A stretch of DNA of 36,754 nt, from contig CASDRY010000047.1 of the NCBI GenBank assembly GCA_949283235.1, positions 1 to 36,754 of the forward strand. The letters run 5' to 3'. The translations under genes and the position numbers were made by a program. The stretch's first letter is position 1, and every line of letters begins with the position of its first letter. The DNA is from an uncultured Spirochaetales bacterium (GTDB lineage: Bacteria; Spirochaetota; Spirochaetia; Sphaerochaetales; Sphaerochaetaceae). The notes under the pieces were generated by a model. The model was not told the origin of the DNA. It searched no databases and saw only the letters and a list, made by a program, of their open reading frames with translations. Positions 16,358 through 23,689 of this stretch are shown piece after piece.

Positions 16358-17607
16358 CCTTTAAGGATTATCCAAAGCGCTCCTGCGCCTCCTGCAGAGA
16401 GTGGAGCGCTACTCTTTTCTCTAACAATACCAGACTCCTCGAGGACCTTTATCGCTACATCGCGAAGTACTCCAACACCATCCTCGCTATGGAGTCCCTT
16501 TCCTGTTATTATCGAAATCTTCCTTAGATGGCCCTTATTGCATTCATCCAAGAATGTCTTTATATGCTCTTCAGCTTCACTTGCAGTGTATCCATGGAGG
16601 TCAAGAGTCGCCTGAGGAGGCATGGTTCTGAGCTTTGTAATCGTATACTGAGGCTTCTGCTCTTCCCCATCGCCTTTTTCCTTCAGAATCTCATCGAATG
16701 TCTTAACACTCTTCTTCTCATAATCTGAGAAAATCTCCGCAAAGGGCTTTTCCTCCCTTCTCTCCTCTGGGACCTTGTTTCCTCCGAATACTGACCAGAC
16801 AGCTTCAGGGGAACGTTTCTCATCATCACTCTCAGCTTTGAAAAGATTATCTGCAGAGAGAATCTTCTCCTCCGTTTTCCCCTCTGCCTTCTTTACAGCA
16901 GGCTCTGGTGTTACCTTTTTCCTAGGCTCTTCATAGGTAGAGAGAATCTCTGCAAAAGACTTTGTGGGATTATAAGGCTTTGAAACACGCTTGATTTCTT
17001 TCTTTTCTTCCTTTGGAGGTTCTTCTTTCACCTCCTCTTTTCTCACGAAGTTCTCATTCCTGCCACCGAATATGGACCAGGAAGCTTCTGGAGAAACTTT
17101 CTCATCTTCATTCTCTTTCCTGAAAAGAGGCTTATCATCCGGAATCTCAACAGCTACCTTCTTTTTAGGAACTTCCTTTTCCTGAGGCTTCACCCCCTCA
17201 AATGATGCCAGGATATCACCGAAAGATTTGGTTGGTTTATATGTACTCTTTGCACTCTGAAGAGGCTTGCTGCTCTTCTTAGCCTTTGCAGGAGTCTTTC
17301 CCTCCCACTTATCGAGAATCGCTCCAAAGTCTGTCTTAGAGGAAGCTATCTCTGCTTTTCTAGCCTTTGATGGAAGCGTGTAAGGATTTCCTGTATGCTC
17401 ATATGCATAAAGAATATCCGCAAAAGATGATGAGGGATTATAGCCCTGCACTATTTCAGAGGGCTTTTTCGGTATAGGCTTTACTACCTTTTTCTTCTCT
17501 GGCTCTTTCTTCTCCACAAGCTTTATCGAAGCAAATGGAGAGATTATCTCATCATCCTCTCTAAGGCGACGTTTGATATCCGCCGCCTTTGTCTTCTTCC
17601 TTCCCAA
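16354..17607 (-). CDS. Smr-domain protein with a repeat-rich, charged N-terminal region
   Basis: This protein has 417 residues. The C-terminal 85 or so are an Smr (small MutS-related) nuclease-like domain, with [15 protein letters not shown] (335-349) and [16 protein letters not shown] (367-382). The first 330 residues are Lys/Glu-rich and probably disordered. They contain six copies of a short motif F-[AGD]-x-I-[LF]-x-x-[YFWK]-[EG]-like at residues 61-70, 93-102, 128-137, 217-226, 288-297 and 303-311, and two copies of a 22-residue block ending in W-S-[IV]-F-G-G at 161-182 and 255-276. The start is TTG with AGGGAAG upstream, inside the preceding gene, and no ATG alternative preserves the N-terminus. 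Smr domains act on nucleic acids, in recombination control or ribosome rescue. The role of the repeats is unknown. Confidence 0.85.
   Translation of the reverse strand: MGRKKTKAADIKRRLREDDEIISPFASIKLVEKKEPEKKKVVKPIPKKPSEIVQGYNPSSSFADILYAYEHTGNPYTLPSKARKAEIASSKTDFGAILDKWEGKTPAKAKKSSKPLQSAKSTYKPTKSFGDILASFEGVKPQEKEVPKKKVAVEIPDDKPLFRKENEDEKVSPEASWSIFGGRNENFVRKEEVKEEPPKEEKKEIKRVSKPYNPTKSFAEILSTYEEPRKKVTPEPAVKKAEGKTEEKILSADNLFKAESDDEKRSPEAVWSVFGGNKVPEERREEKPFAEIFSDYEKKSVKTFDEILKEKGDGEEQKPQYTITKLRTMPPQATLDLHGYTASEAEEHIKTFLDECNKGHLRKISIITGKGLHSEDGVGVLRDVAIKVLEESGIVREKSSAPLSAGGAGALWIILKG
16675..17427 (-). repeat. Six short peptide motifs and two 22-residue blocks within the Smr protein
   Basis: Motif copies include [50 protein letters not shown] and a looser TFDEILKEK. 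The longer blocks, at 17062-17127 and 16780-16845, share LF-[RK]-x-E-x-x-[DE]-[DE]EK-x-SPEA-x-WS-[IV]-FGG. The motifs are spaced by Lys/Pro/Glu-rich linkers. The pattern looks like multivalent docking motifs for a partner protein rather than recent DNA duplication, since codons differ between copies. Confidence 0.8.
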
Positions 17608-17610
17608 TTC

Positions 17611-18255
17611 CTATACTTCCCTGACATCTAGGATTTCGGAAACAAATGGTTTGATGATTTCTACAAGCTCCTCGATTGTACAGCCCTGTACTTTAATCGT
17701 GCAGATCGCATTTGTAGGATCTGTTCCGGCAAATGTACCGAAAGAAATTATATCGAGGCCTTTATCAGCAAGAGCCTGGCTTATGCGTGCAATTGTTCCT
17801 GGCTTATCCTCAACAAGGAATGAAAGCCTTACTCCATAATGGCGTGCTCCGAAAAGCTCAAGAAGGATGCGGAACATATCGCTCTTGGTGACGATACCTA
17901 CAAGCTTCGTGCCATTGACTACAGGAAGACATGAAAGGTCCTGATCGCTCATCAGCCTTGCAGCTTCCTCTACTGTCGTATCCTCCGAAATTGTCACAGG
18001 ATCCTTTGTCATGAGTTTCCTGACAGTAAGCTTTGACAGCAGGTAAGCCATCTCATGTATAGACAAGCTGGATGCAGGAGATGGAGATGCATGAAGGATA
18101 TCCTTCTCGGTTATAACTCCTATTAGATTCTTATCCTTATCTAGAACAGGCAGACGATGAACCTTCTCCCTCTTCATGAGATCGGATGCTTCTCCGATTG
18201 ACATATCCGGTGTTGCCGTAACAGGGTTCCTTGTCATTCTTCTTGCTATGATCAT
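17611..18255 (-). CDS. CBS-pair and ACT domain protein (AcuB-like)
   Basis: This is a 214-residue cytoplasmic regulatory protein. Two CBS motifs occupy about residues 5-60 (MTRNPVTATPDMSIGEA to NLIGVITEKDIL) and 78-135 (MTKDPVTISEDTTVEEAARLM to KLVGIVTKSDMF). An ACT domain covers about 140-210 (LSFLVEDKPGTIARISQALADKG). CBS pairs bind adenine nucleotides and ACT domains often bind amino acids, so it is likely a sensor of energy or amino-acid state. AcuB proteins were linked to acetoin use, but no acetoin genes are here. It is translated just ahead of the Smr gene with 3 bases between stop and TTG start, so the two form an operon. Confidence 0.9.
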   Translation of the reverse strand: MIIARRMTRNPVTATPDMSIGEASDLMKREKVHRLPVLDKDKNLIGVITEKDILHASPSPASSLSIHEMAYLLSKLTVRKLMTKDPVTISEDTTVEEAARLMSDQDLSCLPVVNGTKLVGIVTKSDMFRILLELFGARHYGVRLSFLVEDKPGTIARISQALADKGLDIISFGTFAGTDPTNAICTIKVQGCTIEELVEIIKPFVSEILDVREV

Positions 18256-18303
18256 CTTTCTTGCCTCCTTTCCGATATCCTAATAATAACTCGCAGATTC
18301 CTG

Positions 18304-18331
18304 ATTTTAAAGAATCTTAGTCGAATCTCAA
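18304..18331 (-). promoter_or_regulatory. Probable promoter of the CBS-ACT/Smr operon
   Basis: On the minus strand TTGAGA (18326-18331) and TAAAAT (18304-18309) are 16 bases apart in the 122-base gap between mutM and the CBS-ACT gene, followed by a GGAAAGGAGG ribosome site before ATG 18255. It suggests that this operon is transcribed separately from mutM. Confidence 0.45.
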
Positions 18332-18377
18332 AGCAATTCCAATAATAATTTGTGCATTCCAGCTATCAAGCTTACAT

Positions 18378-19202
18378 TCATTTCTGGCAGGAAGGACAAT
18401 ACACACTGCTTCTTCCCCCTATGACAAGCCTCTGAAGCTTTGTGCCACAGAGAGGGCAAGGCTTTCCTGAATGCCCGTACACCTTCAGAAAAGGTGTATT
18501 GCGGTATTCACGTCCCTTTGTCTTCAGATATTCCTCCGGTGCAATAGTATTCCGTTCTATAAAGAATGACAGAACTTCAGGAATTGCAGCAGCAAGACGT
18601 TCCCATTCATCCGCTCGCAGCGTATCAGCACTGCGGGAAGGATTGATGCGAGAAGCAAAAAGAATCTCATCTCCATAGATATTTCCAATCCCTGCCACAG
18701 CACTCTGATCAAGGAGACATTCCTTTATAGTCTTCCTCCTCTTTCCAAGCCTTGATGAAAGATATTCGGAAGTGAAATCCGGATCGAACGGTTCAATGCC
18801 AAGCTTCTCCACCCCGCTGATTTCATCCACTTCCCCTTTCTCGAGAAGCCAGAACCGGCCAAATCTCCTCGTATCGGAATAACGCATCTCAAGTCCATTG
18901 CTTAGACGGAATACCATATGAGTATGCTTCTCCTCAGGATAATCCGGAGGGGTTAGCAAGAGGCATCCAGTCATACGGAGGTGAAGGAGGATCCTCTTTC
19001 CATCATCGAGATGGAAAATGAGGAATTTACCACGACGATCCAGAGAGGAAAGCATCCTGCCTTCAGCTTTGCAACGGAACTCTTCAGACGTAGGATGCGC
19101 GATAACAACAGGATTCATGATTCTTATGTTCTCAATCCTGCCTCCTGCTATCTGGTGTCCTATCACTCTTCTTATCGTTTCGATTTCAGGCAATTCAGGC
19201 AT
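18378..19202 (-). CDS. mutM: Formamidopyrimidine-DNA glycosylase
   Basis: This base-excision repair enzyme removes 8-oxoguanine and formamidopyrimidines and cuts the strand by beta/delta elimination. It has 274 residues. The catalytic N-terminus MPELPEIETIRR supplies Pro2 and Glu3. A lysine within RGKFLIFHLDDGKRILLHLRMTG fits the conserved Lys, and the helix-two-turn-helix region includes KECLLDQSAVAGIGNIYGDEILF. The zinc finger has Cys249, Cys252, Cys269 and Cys272. Start ATG 19202 has AAGGAG upstream and lies 8 bases inside the end of the radical SAM gene, so the two are coupled. Confidence 0.97.
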   Translation of the reverse strand: MPELPEIETIRRVIGHQIAGGRIENIRIMNPVVIAHPTSEEFRCKAEGRMLSSLDRRGKFLIFHLDDGKRILLHLRMTGCLLLTPPDYPEEKHTHMVFRLSNGLEMRYSDTRRFGRFWLLEKGEVDEISGVEKLGIEPFDPDFTSEYLSSRLGKRRKTIKECLLDQSAVAGIGNIYGDEILFASRINPSRSADTLRADEWERLAAAIPEVLSFFIERNTIAPEEYLKTKGREYRNTPFLKVYGHSGKPCPLCGTKLQRLVIGGRSSVYCPSCQK

Positions 19203-20088
19203 GGCACTCTCCTTTCCGTGACGACTTTCGGATTATCTCATGGTAGAAGTAATTCACAATGACAGGAGGTGCATCAAATGGCTGTTCTATCCTGTCATTA
19301 TTAATCAGATATTTCAAACCTTTTTCGGATGTATATATTCTCAAATTTTTATCAAGGTTCTCCCAATATGAACAATCTCCTTCATTGTAAATACTTTTAT
19401 ACAGAGGAAGAAGTTCGGGGTGTTTTCTTTCAATATAATCAAGTATTTCTGCTTTATATCCACCTCTGAGATTCAGGTTCTCAAGCCAGACAAGCTGACA
19501 AATACCTTCAACGCGTTCAATGATTGAGAAAACATCTGTCAAACCTGGGAAGATTGGAGAAATGAAGCATGTTGTGCGGACACCTGCATCATGCAGCGCT
19601 TTCATAGCCTGAAGCCTTCGCTCAATTGAGACAGCCTTGTCCATATCTGAGCGAAACTCCTCATCCAGCGTGTTGATGGAAAATCCGACCCTTGCCTCAG
19701 GGAAAGCACGGATCAAATCCAGATCACGGAGAACAAGATCAGATTTTGTCTGGATCGTGATCTTCACATTGCTTCCAGATAGCTCTTCAAGAAGAGAGCG
19801 TGTACGGCGATACTTCTCCTCCTGAGGGTTGTACGGATCCGTCACAGTACTGAAGAAGAAGTCCTTTCCCGAGTACTTCTCTGGATTCCTTATCTGAGGC
19901 CAGTATTTCACATCAAGTAATTCTCCCCATGGCTCTGAATGTTTTGAAAAACGCTTCATGAAGCTTGCATAGCAGTATCTGCACCCATGACTGCAGCCAA
20001 CATACGGATTAACCGCATAATCACAGACGGGAATATCTGTTTTGGTTATGATGCCTTTTACTTGTATCTCCCTGATAACAGGACTCAT
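19195..20088 (-). CDS. SPL-family radical SAM protein (spore photoproduct lyase-like)
   Basis: This is a 297-residue radical S-adenosylmethionine enzyme. The iron-sulfur cluster motif GCSHGCRYCYA has Cys32, Cys36 and Cys39 in the C-x3-C-x2-C pattern. NPYVGC upstream of it and DPYNPQEEKYRRTRSLLEEL near residue 83 are typical of the Rv2578c/SPL-like group (COG1533). This group is named after spore photoproduct lyase, but most members in non-sporulating bacteria have no known substrate. Its position just before mutM, and overlapping it, makes a DNA repair role plausible but unproven. GGAGAAGAAAGC precedes ATG. Confidence 0.85.
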   Translation of the reverse strand: MSPVIREIQVKGIITKTDIPVCDYAVNPYVGCSHGCRYCYASFMKRFSKHSEPWGELLDVKYWPQIRNPEKYSGKDFFFSTVTDPYNPQEEKYRRTRSLLEELSGSNVKITIQTKSDLVLRDLDLIRAFPEARVGFSINTLDEEFRSDMDKAVSIERRLQAMKALHDAGVRTTCFISPIFPGLTDVFSIIERVEGICQLVWLENLNLRGGYKAEILDYIERKHPELLPLYKSIYNEGDCSYWENLDKNLRIYTSEKGLKYLINNDRIEQPFDAPPVIVNYFYHEIIRKSSRKGECHA

Positions 20089-20113
20089 GCTTTCTTCTCC
20101 GCTGCTTTTATAT

Positions 20114-20713
20114 TCACCATCTGTTCCAATGAACGTTCTTCTCTATCGAAACCTTCACCTGAGAAGGAAGAAGAGGATTCTCGGCAGCATATCCAAGCAC
20201 AACAAAAGCAGGCAGGCCCCAGCCATCAGGAATATTAAATAATGATTTTATCTCAGAAGGCTCCTTCTTGACTGGAATATGGACAACGCTACCAAGTCCT
20301 TCTGCGGTAGCAGCAAGAAGCATGTTTTCTATCAAAGTCCAAGCTGCACCATAATCCATCAGGCCATAGCCATTTCTGTCCTCAGAGAGAGGATACTTCT
20401 GCTTGTAGAATGGGAGAATCACACAAGCTGACTCCTCAATCATTGAGCGCTGTCTTAGATAAGCTATCCTAAACATCTCCTGCTGGGGAGTCTTTGGCTC
20501 CTTGATCCTGCACGGATAAGGATGCACAAGCTTCGCCAAGCTCAGGATCAGGGATTTATCAGTAAGCGTTAAAAGTTCCCATCTTCTCTGATGATTGGAA
20601 GATGGCGCTTTCAGCCCCGCATCAAGAATCCGTTCCAACGCATCAGAGGGAATCTCCCTATCTTCAAACTGGCGAATGCTCCTTCTTCTATTTATGACAT
20701 CATAGAATTCCAT
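20114..20713 (-). CDS. Nitroreductase-family flavoprotein
   Basis: This is a 199-residue FMN enzyme of the NfsB/FRase I superfamily that transfers hydride from NAD(P)H to nitro compounds, quinones or similar acceptors. The N-terminal INRRRSIRQFEDREIPSDALERIL and APSSNHQRRWELL segments are the FMN-phosphate and dimer-interface motifs. GYGLMDYGAAWTLIENMLLAATAEGLGSV is the central helix. It starts 3 bases after the marR stop with GGAGG upstream, so it is the regulated partner of that MarR protein. The physiological substrate cannot be read from the sequence. Confidence 0.9.
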   Translation of the reverse strand: MEFYDVINRRRSIRQFEDREIPSDALERILDAGLKAPSSNHQRRWELLTLTDKSLILSLAKLVHPYPCRIKEPKTPQQEMFRIAYLRQRSMIEESACVILPFYKQKYPLSEDRNGYGLMDYGAAWTLIENMLLAATAEGLGSVVHIPVKKEPSEIKSLFNIPDGWGLPAFVVLGYAAENPLLPSQVKVSIEKNVHWNRW

Positions 20714-20716
20714 CTA

Positions 20717-21187
20717 CTATTCCTCCATTTCCTGATTAACCAGAGCTGTAAGATTCTTTGTGAATTTCCTTGACAAATCCACTAGGGTCTTCTGATCTTC
20801 AGGAGAGAACATCGACATCGCGGTATCCTCAGCCCATGTTATGTGCCTTACAAGTTTCTCGGAATAAGACCTGCCAGACTCCGTCATTTTGATAATCTTC
20901 ATTCGCTTATTCCCAGATGGTTCAACAACTGTCACATACCTTTCTGCTAATAGCTTTTTGATGATCAGGCTCACAGTCTGCTTTGACTGAAAGGTTTTCT
21001 TGCATATCTCCATTTGCGTTATGCCATCTTCAGCATAGAAGAGGACATTGAGAACAAGGAATGTGTTCATCAATATTCCATGCCGCTTCGCGTACTCATC
21101 ATATAAAGCGAACTGCTCATCACGGAATCTGCAATACAGGAATGCATTCTTTCTATCTTCTTTTGTAAGTACAGTCTGGTTATTCAT
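20717..21187 (-). CDS. MarR-family transcriptional regulator
   Basis: This is a dimeric winged-helix repressor of 156 residues. The recognition part is ITQMEICKKTFQSKQTVSLI, with the wing AERYVTVVEPSGNKRMKIIKMT. MarR proteins usually respond to small aromatic compounds or oxidants. The start at ATG 21187 is chosen over TTG 21193, because an inverted repeat ends right at that ATG. There is little room for a ribosome site, so the transcript may be nearly leaderless. It is followed at once by the nitroreductase gene. Confidence 0.9.
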   Translation of the reverse strand: MNNQTVLTKEDRKNAFLYCRFRDEQFALYDEYAKRHGILMNTFLVLNVLFYAEDGITQMEICKKTFQSKQTVSLIIKKLLAERYVTVVEPSGNKRMKIIKMTESGRSYSEKLVRHITWAEDTAMSMFSPEDQKTLVDLSRKFTKNLTALVNQEMEE

Positions 21188-21233
21188 AGTCAATTATTTG
21201 ACTAATGTATAAAACCAGCTTTATCCCTGTCAA
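21187..21233 (-). promoter_or_regulatory. marR promoter with MarR-type operator
   Basis: On the minus strand TTGACA (21228-21233) and TATACA (21206-21211) are 16 bases apart. TAGTCAA (21187-21193) and TTGACTA (21198-21204) are perfect inverted arms around four bases, covering the predicted transcription start and touching the ATG. Site length and sequence resemble MarR operators, so autorepression is likely. Confidence 0.75.
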
Positions 21234-21270
21234 TGAAAACCTATCAAAATGAAATCTATTGCAAATCTTA

Positions 21271-21284
21271 CTAAACATGTTTAG
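21271..21284. promoter_or_regulatory. Palindrome CTAAACATGTTTAG in the marR-maltodextrin intergenic region
   Basis: This is a perfect 14-bp palindrome, with a TATAAT (21292-21297) seven bases beyond it on the plus strand. Its 12-bp core is identical to the site upstream of the nucleoside ABC operon (6478-6489), which points to a shared regulator outside this window. Confidence 0.5.
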
Positions 21285-21334
21285 CATTGGGTATAATTAT
21301 TTATTATTAAATGAATTATCAAAATTCATAAAAT

Positions 21335-21368
21335 TTTTGTTGACCGGTTAACAAAACCGATTTACTGT
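21335..21368 (+). promoter_or_regulatory. LacI-type operator and promoter of the maltodextrin operon
   Basis: The core TTGTTGACCGGTTAACAA (21337-21354) is a palindrome centred on C-G with one mismatched pair. One more T and A pair on each side extends it to 21335-21356. A central CG and this length are typical of LacI/GalR-family operators. TTGACC (21340-21345) within it and TACTGT (21363-21368), 17 bases on, form a promoter, so a bound repressor would cover -35. The LacI protein encoded as the fourth gene of the operon is the obvious ligand. Confidence 0.8.
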
Positions 21369-21428
21369 TTAGTTATGGAGGTTCCCCTACAGCATATACA
21401 GAAACAGGGAAACAAAAGGAGAAAAAGC

Positions 21429-22766
21429 ATGAAAAAAGCATTAGCTCTCGTACTTGTAGTCCTTCTCGCATTAACAGGAGCATTCGCTGGTGGCTCCAGT
21501 GAGGACTCCGGAAAGACAGAAATCTACTTCCTTAACTTCAAACCAGAAATCGCAGACGTATACACAGATGTTGTAAAGCCAGCATTTGAAAGCGCTTATC
21601 CGCAGTACACGCTGAAAGTCGTCACAGCAGCTTCTAACCAGTATCAGTCAACACTCAGAAGCGAGCTCTCGAAGTCAGCACCCCCTACAATCTTCCAGGT
21701 TAATGGTCCTGTAGGAATTGCAGAGAACGTAAATACAGTAGCACCGCTTCAGGATACACAGTTCTACAACCTGCTTGCAGACAAGGGAATGGCACTCTCC
21801 CTTGATGGAAACGTTGTTGCAGTACCATATGCAGTAGAAGGCTATGGAATCATCTACAACGATGCAATCATGAGAAAGTATTTTGCTCTTCCAGACAAGG
21901 CTGTTGATATCTCCTCTGCAGAGGAAATCACATCCTTTGAGACTCTCAAGGCAGTTGTAGAGGATATGACAGCACATCTTGATGAACTTGGAATCCAGGG
22001 CGTATTCGCTTCCACATCATTCATGCCAGGATCAGAGTGGAGATGGACAACCCACCTTGTAAACCCTGTTCTTCAGGCAGAGTTCGGAGACCTTGCAACA
22101 GCTCAGAGTGCAAAGACCTTCAATTTCACCTACACGGAGAATTTCCACAATATCTTCGATCTTTATCTCAACAATTCAATCACTCCAAAGGGAATGGTAG
22201 GATCAAAAGCTGATGCAGACAGCATGGCTGAATTCGCTCTTGGACAGGTCGCAATGGTTCAGAATGGAAACTGGGCAGCTGCACAGATCCTTGGAACACA
22301 GGGCAATGTCGTAGCAGATGAAGATATCAAGTTCCTCCCAATCTATATGGGACTTGACGGAGAGGAGTCAAAGGGAATCAACGTTGGAACAGAGAACTAC
22401 CTCGCATTCAACAAGAATGCTTCCCCAGAGGCACTTGAAGGCGCAGATACATTCCTCACATGGCTCTACAGCAGCGATGAAGGAAAGGCTATCGTAACTA
22501 ACCAGCTCATGTTCATCACACCATTCTCATCCTTCACCGCAGACGAGGTTCCAAACGATCCTCTTGCTAAGCAGGTCAATATCTGGATGAACAAGGAAGG
22601 CGTAAGCTCTATTCCTTGGGTATTCAATGGTATCCCATCGGAGCAGTGGAAAGCTGACTTCGCTCAGGCAATGCTTGAATACATCAACGGCAACTACACC
22701 TGGGATCAGGTAACCACAACAGCTAAGGACGCATGGGCCCGCGAAGCTGAGCTTACCGGAAGATAA
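21429..22766 (+). CDS. Maltodextrin-type solute-binding protein
   Basis: This is a periplasmic receptor of about 445 residues from solute-binding family 1. The signal peptide MKKALALVLVVLLALTGAFA is followed by GGSSED and no cysteine. An ATG at 21375 would add 18 residues before the signal, but AGGAG lies 8 bases before ATG 21429. Family features include RSELSKSAPPTIFQVNG around residue 78, AVPYAVEGYGIIYND, FALGQVAMVQNGNWAAAQ, and TFLTWLYSSDEGK. It opens the operon that continues with two permeases, lacI and malQ, so maltose or maltodextrin is the likely ligand, though another alpha-glucoside is possible. Confidence 0.9.
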   Translation: MKKALALVLVVLLALTGAFAGGSSEDSGKTEIYFLNFKPEIADVYTDVVKPAFESAYPQYTLKVVTAASNQYQSTLRSELSKSAPPTIFQVNGPVGIAENVNTVAPLQDTQFYNLLADKGMALSLDGNVVAVPYAVEGYGIIYNDAIMRKYFALPDKAVDISSAEEITSFETLKAVVEDMTAHLDELGIQGVFASTSFMPGSEWRWTTHLVNPVLQAEFGDLATAQSAKTFNFTYTENFHNIFDLYLNNSITPKGMVGSKADADSMAEFALGQVAMVQNGNWAAAQILGTQGNVVADEDIKFLPIYMGLDGEESKGINVGTENYLAFNKNASPEALEGADTFLTWLYSSDEGKAIVTNQLMFITPFSSFTADEVPNDPLAKQVNIWMNKEGVSSIPWVFNGIPSEQWKADFAQAMLEYINGNYTWDQVTTTAKDAWAREAELTGR

Positions 22767-22781
22767 GTAAAGCTTCCAAGA

Positions 22782-22815
22782 AAAGCCGTCATTTCATAGC
22801 TGATCTGACGGCTTT
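22782..22815 (+). terminator. Intergenic hairpin with T-rich tail after the maltodextrin-binding protein gene
   Basis: The arms AAAGCCGTCA (22782-22791) and TGACGGCTTT (22806-22815) form a perfect 10-bp stem followed by CTTCTTAAT. It has the form of a rho-independent terminator but lies inside the operon, before the permease at 22844. Partial termination would give excess binding-protein mRNA. Confidence 0.7.
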
Positions 22816-22843
22816 CTTCTTAATAGACTCAGAGGTTTAGAAA

Positions 22844-23689
22844 ATGGAAAAAGCATTAAAGAAATACTTCCCCCTCTTCGCTCTACCTGCATTGATATGT
22901 TTTGCACTCTCATTCCTTATTCCTATGGTTTGGGGATTCGTGCTCTCCTTCTGTGAGTTCTCTACAATCACAGATGCCACATTCGTGGGTTTCCAGAACT
23001 ATGTGAGAGCATTCACCGTTGACAACTACTTCACCGGTGCTTTCTGGTTCACTCTTGGCTTCACGATCGTGACAGTCATATCAATAAATATACTCGCATT
23101 CGCTCTTGCCCTTGCGCTTACCCGCAATGTCCCTGGAACAAACGCATTCAGGACAATATTCTTCATGCCTAACCTCATCGGAGGAATAGTTCTGGGCTGG
23201 ATCTGGCAAGTAGTGCTCAATGGTGTTCTCGCAGCTTTCGAGAAAACACTGCTGTCAGATGCATCCTATGGTTTCTGGGGTCTTGTAATCCTCATGAACT
23301 GGCAGAACATAGGCTACATGATGGTCATTTATATAGCGGCAATACAGAATGTTCCAAGCGACATGCTTGAAGCCGCCTCGATAGATGGAGCAAATGGAAG
23401 AACTACTCTATTCAAGATAATCATTCCATCTGTAATGCCAAGCATCACAATATGTTTATTCCTGACACTTACAAACGGATTCAAGCTCTACGACCAGAAC
23501 CTCGCACTCACAAATGGAGCTCCTAACCATCAGACTGAAATGCTCGCGCTCAACATCTTCAACACGTTCTATTCAAGAGTTGGCTTTGAGGGTGTCGGAC
23601 AGGCAAAAGCTGTAATCTTCACAATTCTTGTCGCGGCAATAGCGCTTCTGCAGCTTGTCTTCACAAGAAAGAAGGAGGTTGAAAACTAA
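22844..23689 (+). CDS. CUT1 sugar ABC transporter permease (MalF-like)
   Basis: This is an inner-membrane subunit of 281 residues with six helices. The EAA loop MLEAASIDGANGRTTLFKII, near residue 173, binds the ATPase. It follows the binding-protein gene after a hairpin and overlaps the next permease by one base (TAATG). There is no extended periplasmic P2 domain like that of E. coli MalF, as is usual outside enterobacteria. Confidence 0.93.
   Translation: MEKALKKYFPLFALPALICFALSFLIPMVWGFVLSFCEFSTITDATFVGFQNYVRAFTVDNYFTGAFWFTLGFTIVTVISINILAFALALALTRNVPGTNAFRTIFFMPNLIGGIVLGWIWQVVLNGVLAAFEKTLLSDASYGFWGLVILMNWQNIGYMMVIYIAAIQNVPSDMLEAASIDGANGRTTLFKIIIPSVMPSITICLFLTLTNGFKLYDQNLALTNGAPNHQTEMLALNIFNTFYSRVGFEGVGQAKAVIFTILVAAIALLQLVFTRKKEVEN

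Noticed and set aside
21375..21428. Upstream ATG for the maltodextrin-binding protein
   Set aside because: It would put 18 polar residues before the signal peptide; ATG 21429 has a good ribosome site.
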